From Candidatus Jettenia sp. (lineage in GTDB: Bacteria > Planctomycetota > Brocadiia > Brocadiales > Brocadiaceae), in the NCBI GenBank assembly GCA_021650895.1, contig CP091278.1:1393659-1457658 (forward strand): a DNA stretch of 64,000 nt. The letters are read 5' to 3'. This document shows, piece after piece, positions 51,152 through 60,524 of this stretch. The stretch's first letter is position 1, and the number at the start of each line of letters is the position of its first letter. Under the pieces are notes generated by a model. That model did no database searches, was not told where the DNA came from, and saw nothing but the letters and a program-made list of their open reading frames with translations. Both the position numbers and the translations under genes were made by a program.

Positions 51152-52789
51152 AGTTTTCTCCTTTCGATTGTTTCATGGGCAATGTTATGATAAATTTTGC
51201 TCCCTTCCCTGGTACACTTTTGGCTCTTATACTTCCTTTGTGACACTCAATAATCTTTTTGCAAATCGATAAACCAATACCCGTTCCCTCGTATTCATCA
51301 CGTCCATGTAAACGCTGGAATACTCCAAATATACGTTCTGCATACTTCTCATCAAATCCAATACCATTATCTTCTATTGTAATCTGACACATCTTATTAT
51401 GATAATTTCCATTGAAACCCTTCTCCTGATTATCCAGTATGCAAGCCTGCACCTCCATAACCGGGAACTCTTCCTTACGGTAAAATTTTAACGCATTACC
51501 AATAAGATTTTGAAATAACTGACGCATCTGCAAAGAATCTGCGTCAATAATTGGTAAATCCCCTACTTTTACACATCCTCCTGTCTGCTCAATTTTAACT
51601 TCCAAATCAGACAATACCTCCTGAACCACCTTCGAAAGATCGACCTGCATAAAAGGTTGTGCCTTAGTGCTTACCCTTGAGTACATCAGCAGGTCCATTA
51701 TGAGTGTCTTCATGCGCTGAGATGCGCTTTTCATCCTCTCGATATAATCCATCCCTTCATTCCCTAACGTTTTACCGAATTTAGCGGCCAAGCGATCACC
51801 AAATGCCATAACTTTCCGTAATGGCTCCTGTGAATCATGTGATACAATGTAGGAAAACTGCTCCAGTTCTGAGTTGGAACGGCTGAGTTCTTTTGTTTTC
51901 AGTTCCAGTAAATATTCCGCCCGTTTGCGTTCTGCAATTTCTTTGGACATTTTTTCATTCGCATGTACTAGCTCATTTGTACGTTCCTCTACCTGCGATC
52001 GAGAGACACGCAAACGTTCCAGCATGTGATTAAAGGCATACGCAAGGTCCGATATTTCATCGTAGCTCTTAACCTCGATATGTTGATCAAGGATCCCTTC
52101 TGAGATTTTTTGTGTTGCCATATTTAGAGCTCTGATGGGTGAGGTAATTCTTCTTGTTAAAAAAAGGGTTACACCAACACCTGTAAATGCACATATAATC
52201 GTAAATATTACCGTGGATATGAGTATTTTTTGGATCTTTTTATGAAATCCCTCTTTCGTTAACCCCATCTGAACGTACCCGATGACTTTCCGTCTGGTAA
52301 CTCCCGTATTATCGAACGAAAACACGTCAGAATTACTATCGGTAACACTGAAGACAGGGGCTAGTATGTCAATATATAAAAGTCCGTCTTTTTTATTAAC
52401 AAACTCCTCATACAAAATTTTTGAAGAGCGATAGGATTTTCTATAATGACGCAGGGCAGGCATTGCTACCTCTGATCCGAAATTCTCACAGACCAACTTT
52501 CGTTTCTTCTTATAAGGCATACATAGGCAATATCAGCATCCACGGCAAGACTTTTGACGATCTGTCTGATTGATTCTTTATCTTCGGTGTAGATGCCATA
52601 TTCGCTGTTTTGGGAAATTACGGCAGCAACACTCAGACCGTGGTTCAGCAAGTTACGATACGAGTTCAGAATTTGTGATCGAATGAGAAAAATACTGATT
52701 CCTGCTGCGGTAAACAGAATTAAACCAATCGTCAAAAGATTAAATTTTGTGGCAAGTCTTAAGTGCGTTTTCCCCTGTAATGCATTCAT
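51111..52789 (-). pseudogene. HAMP histidine kinase with a frameshift
   Basis: First frame (52789 to about 52500): MNALQGKTHLRLATKFNLLT, first membrane helix, periplasmic region to DADIAYVCL. Second frame (from about 52515): YKKKRKLVCENFGSEVAMPA, second helix, HAMP (RRITSPIRALN), HisKA (SYIVSHDSQEPLRKV), HATPase (NLIGNALKF, IEDNGIGFD, GTGIGLSICKK). One base indel near 52500-52515 joins the two. Otherwise complete. Confidence 0.85.
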
Positions 52790-52793
52790 AAAT

Positions 52794-53744
52794 TTACTCC
52801 TTGAAAACCTGGTATGCCTTGTTGATTATTTCCTCGGGTATTTTTATTTTCATGTGCTTTGCCGTCTTTAGATTCAGGAAATACCGTACCGTGCGTGGAG
52901 AGGCGATTGGGACTGAATTCGGTTCGTTTCCCTGAAGTATTTTCCATGCAATCTCTCCTGCCTGCATTCCTATATCGGTATAATCCCAACCGAGTGAGTA
53001 AAAAGCCCCCGCCTCTACCCAACTGGGGCTTAGACCGCAAAAAGGAATGTTATTCCTAAACGAAAAGAGCAAAATTTGCTTTGCCGTTTGTGCATTGAGC
53101 ACCATATTGTCAGATATTCCCCATAAAACATCCCCATTTTTTGCAATGTTTTTTAATGCATTTGGCAGATCTTTAGGGCTATTCACCTCCTGAGTATAGA
53201 GAACGATTCCCATTTTTTCAGCTATCCGCCTGGCCAAGTCGATCTTTTCTTGATTTTCCTCCAGATGATAAACAACACCCACCCTTCTGGCCTCCGGCAG
53301 CAATTGCCTCAGCAGAGAAAACTCGATTTCCAGAGGAAATGCAAGCGTTACCCCCGTAGCATTTTTAGCGTTTATGAGGATATCTTTTTTTAAAATCATG
53401 CTGGTAACTACCGGAATGTCCTGAATATCTCTCAGGATTGTCTCCGTGGCTTTATTTCCCAGGGCAAATATTATATTTGCCTTCTTATCCTTTACTTTTT
53501 TGATAACTTGCTTTGGTTTGACCAAATCATCTTGCAGGATATATTCATCGTAATGTACCTTTACCCCCTGCTGGTTAAGAAATCTTTGAAATCCCGCAAA
53601 GACATCCCGGTAAGGTACGATATGATGACTTATCAGCAAGATATTCTGGACATTTTCAGCCTGTACCCTGCCAATTATGGCGTATACCACAAAGAATGCT
53701 GTCAGCGCTCTGTACACAATACCCATTGTTTTACAGATACCCAA
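52794..53744 (-). CDS. ABC-type periplasmic binding protein (PF04392-like)
   Basis: 316 residues starting TTG or at the ATG at 53726, with a signal peptide (IVYRALTAFFVVYAIIGRVQA). ILLISHHIVPYRDVFAGFQR, ANIIFALGNKATETIL, VGVVYHLEENQEK and AGAFYSLGWDYTDIGMQAG are typical of the ABC substrate-binding group often coupled to sensor kinases. It starts upstream of the kinase, 4 bases apart, so it probably feeds ligand signals to it. Confidence 0.85.
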   Translation of the reverse strand: MGICKTMGIVYRALTAFFVVYAIIGRVQAENVQNILLISHHIVPYRDVFAGFQRFLNQQGVKVHYDEYILQDDLVKPKQVIKKVKDKKANIIFALGNKATETILRDIQDIPVVTSMILKKDILINAKNATGVTLAFPLEIEFSLLRQLLPEARRVGVVYHLEENQEKIDLARRIAEKMGIVLYTQEVNSPKDLPNALKNIAKNGDVLWGISDNMVLNAQTAKQILLFSFRNNIPFCGLSPSWVEAGAFYSLGWDYTDIGMQAGEIAWKILQGNEPNSVPIASPRTVRYFLNLKTAKHMKIKIPEEIINKAYQVFKE

Positions 53745-53765
53745 GTTCAGCCCTCTCAGATCCTG

Positions 53766-55789
53766 TCAAAATGAATATGTCAGCTTGATTCGAAAAATCC
53801 GTCCGTCCTGCTGAATCGTATCCACTAGGTGCTCTTCACTGGCAGGGTGATCGTACCTTTTGTCAAGCAAGTTATAAACGCTGCCGGAAACCTCCAGTGT
53901 TTTCCAAATATTCCGCCCGTACAAGGTTGCATTGGTGATGAAAAACGAGTCTGCAAAATTATCTGAGATAGTCTTTCTCCTGCTCGTATACTGCTCTTCT
54001 ATCCCCAAAAAAAGTTTCTCTTTGAGCAATGATCTAATGAGATTGAGCTTGAATAGATGTTCTGGTTAATTTACCAGGATCTTTCCGGTCGCTTTATCTT
54101 CTGTTTCCTGAAAGGTGTAACTGATCCTGCCCTCATGGCCGCCGGGCCATTTCCCTTCCATTTCAAGCTCTATACCCTTTGTGTTAGCCGCGTCAATATT
54201 ATCAAAAACCAAGAGACCATCAGTCGTATCGGTCTTTATGGCAATGAGATCTTCTATATGGTTATAAAAACCAACGACCGTCCCGCGATAGTATTTTCCC
54301 AAATATTGCTCATAAACCAGCTCATATGTATCGATCATTTCAGGTTTGAGATCAGGGTTAGCTTTTTGTGAGTTAGACAATTTGTAGTAGAGCTCAAAGA
54401 CGTTCGGGGCACGGAATGCGCTGCCATAGACAACCTTGAATGTTGATTTCTCGAAGGGATTATAAATCAGTGCAGCACGGGGATTGATGGTGTCGCCAAA
54501 AGTCTCATAGTAATCAAAACGGACACCGGCATTTAAGGTCAGATGGTTTGTAATGGCATAATCATCCTGGAGGTAAACTGCCCAATACTGCGAATTCCAC
54601 TTGCCATCCAGATTTTTACCACCGGGTATATGATCATAATTGAGCATATTTTGCTGAAGATTATATTGCCCTTCTATGCCAATAGTACCTTTGTGATTAT
54701 CCAGCAGGGTTTTCGTCAGTTGCACCTCACCCAGAAGCCACTGGCCGGTAGCGCAGTCACTGTTATACACAATATCCGGATACGGCGCACCCCACGTATA
54801 TGGATAATCCCCGTATAATGATAGTAATTGTAGCTGACCCGGGCCAATACGTTTAACTGATTCTCATAGGTATGATCAAACTTCAGATCCACAAAAGCGG
54901 TATCATCTGTGGACGGTAAATCCTCGTTAAAGACCGTTCCCCATGCTGCCGTTGGAACGTCTTTTTCCCTGGCATGAAAAACTCCTTCCAGGGTAAAATC
55001 ACGATACTGTAACTTTGAAAAGAGACTCTTAAATTGGTCTGAATCCAGGTCTTTCGCAATGCCATGATTCGTTTCAGGGTGATCATACTCTTTGAAAAAC
55101 AATCGGTCGTGCCCTTCACTGTCATAGTAAGAGCCGGAAAGGAGCATCTCCAGTCCGTTTTGGAATCTGTTACCATAGCTGAAACGTCCCTTGTATGTTT
55201 CATGACTACCAGCATCTCCTGAGGTTTCAAGACCTTTCATGTCCCTGCCATTCCTGGTAATCACATTGATGACGGCAAAAAAGGCATTGCTGCCATAGAG
55301 AGAAGAACCCGGTCCTCGAACGATCTCTACTCTGTCAATGAGGTCAATATCAAGGGGAAATTCCGTTCCAAGCATTGATTGGTTAAAGATATTATCGCTA
55401 ATGCGATGCCCATCAATAAGGACGAGGACGCGCGTATTATAATCTCCTGGTATTCCAAAACCTCTTACTCCCAAATAGCTATACATCCTGTCATACGTAA
55501 CATGAAATCCCCTCACACTATTCAATATTTCTGCAAACGTTCGGTAACCATATTTTTTGATCTCATCGATTGTTATGATACTCACCGATGAAGGAGCCTC
55601 GGTTACCTTTTGCTCGTACTTTGAGGCGCTGTAGACTGATGGGATCTCCTGAAAGAGAAGCATTTCTTCACTCATTGGTTCCGACTCTAATAATATCTCT
55701 GACTCTGAATAACAGAAACGGGGTAATGCAGAAAGGAACAGCATTCCTGTTCTGAATAGTATTTGGAATATCCATTTTCCCTTATTCAC
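53766..55789 (-). pseudogene. TonB-dependent receptor, two lesions
   Basis: From a GTG at 55789: signal peptide, plug (APSSVSIITIDEIKKYGYRT, VRGFGIPGDYNTRVLVLIDG, VEIVRGPGSSLYGSNAF) and barrel. A one-base shift in a G run near 54812 changes frame within YHYTGDYPYTWGAPYP. In the second frame the barrel continues (YGSAFRAPNVFELYYK) to an in-frame TAA near 54066 (KILVN*PEHLFKLNLI), then LGIEEQYTSRRK and the normal end SVYNLLDKRYDHPASE to a terminal Phe. Otherwise whole. Confidence 0.85.
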
Positions 55790-56000
55790 AGTACAGCATT
55801 CCCCCAATCTGTAGTACAGGATAGGAGCCGCCTCCCATCGGCGATGAGCAATGCACATTCACCCTAAAGTTACCCTTGTGTTGTGCACTGAATGGAAGAT
55901 CGTTCCCGTTATCGTCTTCCGCATCTTGAAAGGTATAGTTCATAAACAGGTAATTACGGTCACTTATATCTATAGATAACTTAGGTAGCAATACTTCCAT
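55782..56000 (-). pseudogene. C-terminal fragment of a second TonB receptor
   Basis: RNYLFMNYTFQDAEDDNGND, LPFSAQHKGNFRVNVHC corresponds to the late barrel strands (SYTFQETEDKAT... in the neighbour). It then runs out into GGGSYPVLQIGGMLYCE. Only about 70 residues, joined to the start of the receptor at 55789. Confidence 0.65.
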
Positions 56001-56044
56001 CTTTGTTCTTTTACTGTTCGTGTTAATTGGATCGTATGAGTATA

Positions 56045-56122
56045 AAATAAAAATAAAAAAACCTTACCATAGAAATATCTATAAAATATTTTCGTATAGT
56101 AAGGTTTTTTTGTTTTTATTTT
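56045..56122. terminator. Large A/T inverted repeat, bidirectional terminator
   Basis: aaaaataaaaaaaccttac is mirrored by gtaaggtttttttgttttt around a 22-base centre. A-rich on one side and T-rich on the other, it can terminate in both directions. It stands upstream of the receptor fragment. Confidence 0.6.
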
Positions 56123-56263
56123 TTATATACATTTTTCGGTAGTAAGGCTATCTCTTAGCAATAATTCTTCTGCTACAAGACCCTTTCCTTTGCGCCCCCT
56201 GATTACTCAGGGTTTACCCTTATCGTAATGTATCTTATATAAATTGTATAGATAACTTAGAAC

Positions 56264-56361
56264 TTATCCGTAAATAAATCCAATTTTTCTCCAGCAAATA
56301 ATGGCGGCGGCCAAGTGGAGAAGTGCTTCATAGGAGGTCTCATGAAACTTTTCATAGCGTA
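56264..56361 (-). pseudogene. IS5-family transposase, C-terminal piece
   Basis: Reads RYEKFHETSYEALLHLAAAI, ICWRKIGFIYG and TAA: the usual IS5 C-terminus. The MITE at 56362 replaces the sequence before it. Confidence 0.65.
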
Positions 56362-56553
56362 CTAGTACATTGTCAACTTAATTTATTATAATAGACTCTC
56401 TCGTATGTGTCATTGCGAGGGGTATTTTCCCGAAGCAATCTCTTTTGAAATATCCAGGGGATTGCTTCGGACAATACCCTCGTAATGACACAGCCCCATG
56501 CAGTTGAACCGATACAAATCGTATTATAATGAATTATCTTGACAGTGTACTAG
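56362..56553. mobile_element. Palindromic MITE, copy 1
   Basis: 192 bases with terminal inverted repeats of about 33 bases (CTAGTACATTGTCAA... against CTAGTACACTGTCAA...). The interior is also an inverted repeat (gtcattgcgaggggtatt / aataccctcgtaatgac, gaagcaatc / gattgcttc), so the element folds along its whole length. A second copy lies at 63495. No coding capacity. It sits inside IS5 debris. Confidence 0.8.
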
Positions 56554-56754
56554 TTGGGATACATCATGCCGGTTTGCTCCGGTCACGACTATTGATAACG
56601 GGATGTCACGCTCGTCTACCAACACATGCCTCTTGCTTCCCTTTTTTCCCTCTATCCGTAGGATTTGGTCCCACTGCCTCTTGTGCTATCCCGACCTTCG
56701 CAATTCGAGGGGTAGACAAGCCGGTGAGCCAGTAAATTCAAGGGGTTATGGGAA
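56554..56754 (-). pseudogene. IS5-family transposase, central piece
   Basis: In shifting frames the minus strand gives KKGSKRHVLVDERDIPLSIV, GANRHDV, the conserved centre of IS5 transposases (DRGKxGSKRHVLVDGRGIPL). Part of the same broken gene as 58579-58908 and 56264-56361. Confidence 0.7.
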
Positions 56755-56764
56755 AAGGTCGGCA

Positions 56765-58547
56765 CTACAGCCCAATTTGTCCTGATGCATAAACCTTGGG
56801 TGGCGGTTGTTCAGGAAGCGTCAATCCCAATTGTGCTAAAAGGAGAGAAATATCCTTATCCGGCTGGCTATAGCGGCTCATGACAATGTGACGGCCATCC
56901 GTGGTCGGTAAATGAACATCGATCATTTGAATGGTTGAGAGTTTTTCTAAAATTGCTTCAGATGTCAGCCCTGCGGCTCTTCCCCGTGCAAGATTTCTTA
57001 GCATCGTGTGGAGACAAAAAGCCAAAAAGGAAACAAAAATATGGGCTTCAATTCTCCTTTCCAACTGGTGCCATATGGGGCGGAGGGAAAGCGATCCCTT
57101 CAAATCCTTAAATGCCTGTTCAATCCGGGTCAACAGCAGATAAGTTTCCCAGATCGTTTCAGGCGAAGCAGCCTGCATGTTGGAACGAAGCAGATAGCGT
57201 CCTTCGCGCCGCAACGTTCGCCTCAGGCGTTCCCGATCCAGGCTGAAATGGAACGTATTCTCATTCACCGGTTCCTGTGGCTTTGGCAGAGAGATACGAA
57301 CCAGTCCAAAGTCACGCCCGGCTTCTTTCTTCAATGCCCCAATATGCATCAGCAGGTTATCACGTGTGATGCTCTTTCGATTGCGAAGTTCGTGCAGGCT
57401 TGCCCACAGACGCTTCAGTCTGCGGCGACGTATGGAACGTTCCTTGACTCCCCGGTCATGGCTTTCCACATAAACATAGAACTCCGATTCTTGCTGAAGA
57501 ATTTTCACGCGGACACTTTCTCGTGCTTGAATCCACGTCTGTTCCAGTAACGATTTTTCAACACGAGTTAAATGTCCCTTGGGTGTCCCAACCAAATAAT
57601 CAATTCCTCTCAAGCGCATCTTTTCCAGTATATCCTCCGTTGGAATGCCTCGATCCATCAGCCAGGTGCGACGGAATTTCCCATACCGTTTCTCTATCCG
57701 ATCCAAAAATTCCCCTAATGTTGCAGTGTCTCTGGTATTACCGGGATATACTTCATAGGCCATGGGAAATCCTTCCGGCGTCAACACCAATGCCACTACC
57801 ACCTGAACACAATCCGAACGTTTGTCCCGGCTATACCCAAAACGTTTTTTACTGTCCAAATCTCCAGACGGCGGATCACTTTCAAAATACGTACTTGTCA
57901 AATCATACAGGAGCACATCATACTTCGCTCCAAAGAGTTTGCCCCATTGCCCTTTTAAAAATACAAATACCTCATCGCGATGCCTCAGCAGCAAATCCAA
58001 ACAACGATACGGCTTATCCTTCTGAGCCAATGAATAATCCTCCCCCCAGCAGATCACCCAGAGCACTGCGCACACACCACTCACGGTGAAAACGAAATTC
58101 GCTTCCCGGATCTATTAACCGGTAACAGGTCAATGCCTTCAGCATATTGAGCCAGCTTGTCTCCTTACGGCTTGACGGCAAACGCTCCCTCCAAAATGCA
58201 TCCAGTTCCAGCATATCCCATACATACAATCCCAACCAGCATGCGCCCCATTGCCGTGGATGGCGCAATGCTATTTTGTCCAACCGCACCCGGATGGTCT
58301 CGCAGTCCAATATGGGCAATTCTTCCCGGTCATCCGGAAATAGTGCTAGTTGTTTTGCCCTGGACTCTTCACCAGAAACAGCCTCTATCGTCCGAACCCA
58401 TCCCGCACGTTGGTTGTCATTGAGTTCTCCCAGGTAGAGAATTTGCCTCTGTACCACTTTTCTTCCGCTGACCCGACGGTTTTCTACTACACTCCAATAC
58501 CGGTGTGTTTTCCCATCTTTCGTCCGTGTTTTTTCTCGTAAAAACAT
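56765..58547 (-). pseudogene. IS1634-family transposase with one frameshift
   Basis: First frame from about 58547 (MFLREKTRTKDGKTHRYWSV, VVQRQILYLGEL) to RSALGDLLG; second frame EDYSLAQKDKPYRCLDLLL, DVLLYDLTSTYFES, GFPMAYEVYPGNTRDTATL, TWLMDRGIPTEDIL, YLLLTRIEQAFKDLKG, IFVSFLAFCLHTMLRNLARG. The frames meet at a G6 run near 58050, where one extra G would explain the shift. Inserted in an IS5 gene. Complete apart from that. Confidence 0.85.
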
Positions 58548-58578
58548 GCAAACATTTTCGCAGTTTCCCCAAATGACG

Positions 58579-58908
58579 TCAATAGGGTAGGTCGGCACTA
58601 CAAGCCATTTTGAAAACCGACTCCTGTAAATTCAAGGATTTCTGGGTAATTCTTAACCAAAAATAACCTTTTGGGAGTGTGAATTGCGAAAGTCGGGCTA
58701 GAGGCGCCTTTACCATTGCTCCATCAATACTCTGCCACTTCCAGGCTATACCTTCGAGTTCATCATATTCCGCTAGACCGACACGCCATAGCCGCAGACA
58801 GAAGCCTTCTCTGAGCCATTGAAGGAAGTATGCATGAATCGAACTTGCACTGCCAAACCGTTCTTTCGGTAATGCCTTCCACTGACAACCGGTTCGTAAT
58901 ACATACAC
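58579..58908 (-). pseudogene. IS5-family transposase, N-terminal piece
   Basis: 109 residues: VLRTGCQWKALPKERFGSAS, HAYFLQWLREGFCLRLW, WKWQSIDGAMVKAPLA, the N-terminal region with the first catalytic Asp (SIDGAMVKAP). Its remaining parts lie beyond the IS1634 insertion at 56554-56754 and 56264-56361. Confidence 0.75.
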
Positions 58909-59079
58909 GATCCCTTCAAATCTTAAGATTTTTGCCCGAATAGATTACTCTATTCTCCTAAAAAATCAATGAAATTTTACCTTCTCTCAGAGAAACCTCT
59001 TGAATGTCAGTTGTATTCTTCATTTGTTAAGCTCTGTTAGGGATCTTTCGGTATTTTGATTTTCAACTTCCCGCAGGGT

Positions 59080-59216
59080 ACAGATGATCTTCCTACCGAC
59101 ATACTACCAAACCATTACCCTTCCATTTCAACCTTGATACCCCTGCACAAACATTATCCACATTATTAAAAACTGGATGCATCTGCCGTGTCGGTTTTTA
59201 CACCAATGGAGTCAAA
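59080..59216 (-). pseudogene. TonB-receptor barrel remnant
   Basis: The minus strand gives IGVKTDTADASSF, NNVDNV and, in another frame, GIKVEMEG, which line up with AIKTDTTDGLLVFDNIDAAN TKGIELEMEG of the receptor at 53766. About 45 residues remain. Confidence 0.55.
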
Positions 59217-59218
59217 GA

Positions 59219-59839
59219 GGTCACACCTTGATTAGTGAAAATTATTGACAAGAGAAAGCAATTTTGCTATTTTGTCTGCCATGATAAGACAATGGCGCAT
59301 AGAATTTGAAGGGGAATACTATCATATCTTATCACGAGGAAATGATCGAAGGAATATTTTTACTGACGATGACGATCGTATTGTGTTTCTGGAGATTTTG
59401 GGAAACATGTCGGAAAGGTTTGAGATTGAGGTTTATGCCTATGTTCTCATGAATAACCATTATCATTTGCTCCTCAAAACCAATAAGTCCAATATTTCCA
59501 AAAGCATGCAATGGTTTGGCACTACGTATACACGCCGGTATAATATAAAACACAGGTCTAAATATTTATCTGAAAAACCTGATGTTGAAATCCCCCAAAA
59601 ACGGCAAGTTTTAAGAGATACCAACCCTGGAACCATCCTTGAGAAAGCGGCAAGAGTATTAAGATGCAATGTCAATGATTTCTTAGAATTCTCCAGGATA
59701 TGCAATTCAAATAAACGAAATCGTGATGTATTAATTTACCTTAAGTCGGCGAGTAACTATTTATGAAATCAATGATAGCGAAAGAAGATGAAACTCATAA
59801 ACGATTAGAAGAAATTAAATCACTAATCAAGGTGCGACC
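59219..59839 (+). mobile_element. Internally deleted RAYT element with inverted ends
   Basis: GGTCACACCTTGATTAG (59219-59235) faces CTAATCAAGGTGCGACC (59823-59839), 16 of 17 paired. The enclosed transposase lacks its middle. The remnant at 41474 has the same left end. Confidence 0.72.
59281..59766 (+). pseudogene. RAYT transposase lacking its catalytic middle
   Basis: 161 residues: MIRQWRIEFEGEYYHILSRG, EVYAYVLMNNHYHLLLK, GTTYTRRYNIKHR, then directly SKYLSEKPDVEIPQKRQVLR and a C-terminal domain. The block GHLFQGRYK ... YIHVNPVR that carries the catalytic Tyr is deleted in frame. Not active by itself. Confidence 0.75.
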
Positions 59840-60524
59840 CTGTGACCCTCGGGAATGACAGGAAGAACCACCGTTGTGTAAGTAATAGTAAATGTATTCG
59901 GAGAATGGTCTTGTCAATCATCACCGATGCTCGTCGTTACACAAAATATTATTGAATAGTAGGAGAGAACCTTGTATTTCTCTACATTTTGTATAAATTC
60001 TAAAATCTCTGCACTTTTCTACAACCAGGGCAAGCACAAGATATTCTCATTCTCTATGATCCAACGGTATTTTGAGTAACTACATCGTAATAATAAATAT
60101 CATCCAGGACTACTTCTTGTAGCATTATGGATAAGGAATAATGTATGGAGAGTAATGATGTAACATGCCTCACTTTTGTATCAGGCACACATCTGTGGCA
60201 AGTTCCACAAAACACATCAACCGTATTTATTAAAAATAATAAAAGTTATAAGATAATTTTAAAATTATACATCTTTTTCAGTAACTGTTTTCATTTTAAT
60301 AGTTTATTGCGATTTTATTCACTTGCTTTTCCTTCTATAATCAATTCCTTTTCATATCGGGAATATATTTTTTACTTGTTCGGTATATTTTTTGATTATC
60401 ACATCAAAATAAATTGTTCTTTTGTTACTATCGAGCGCTTAAGAGCCTATAAATATGGTTTACTTCTATAACAATGATTTCATAATCATTGGATAGTGTA
60501 TATGGATAAAAAGGAGGCGTATGT
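59840..60524. other. Long intergenic region
   Basis: 685 AT-rich bases upstream of the propeller/PKD gene. I find no gene with support; the longest open stretch (60145-60471) has low-complexity hydrophobic content and no ribosome site. AAGGAGG at 60512 belongs to the next gene. Confidence 0.5.

Noticed and set aside
57008..58089. Long plus-strand frames opposite the IS1634 transposase
   Set aside because: They are antisense shadows of a gene with clear transposase motifs.
60145..60471. 108-residue open frame in the gap before the propeller/PKD gene
   Set aside because: Low-complexity aromatic/hydrophobic content, no ribosome site and no recognisable pattern.
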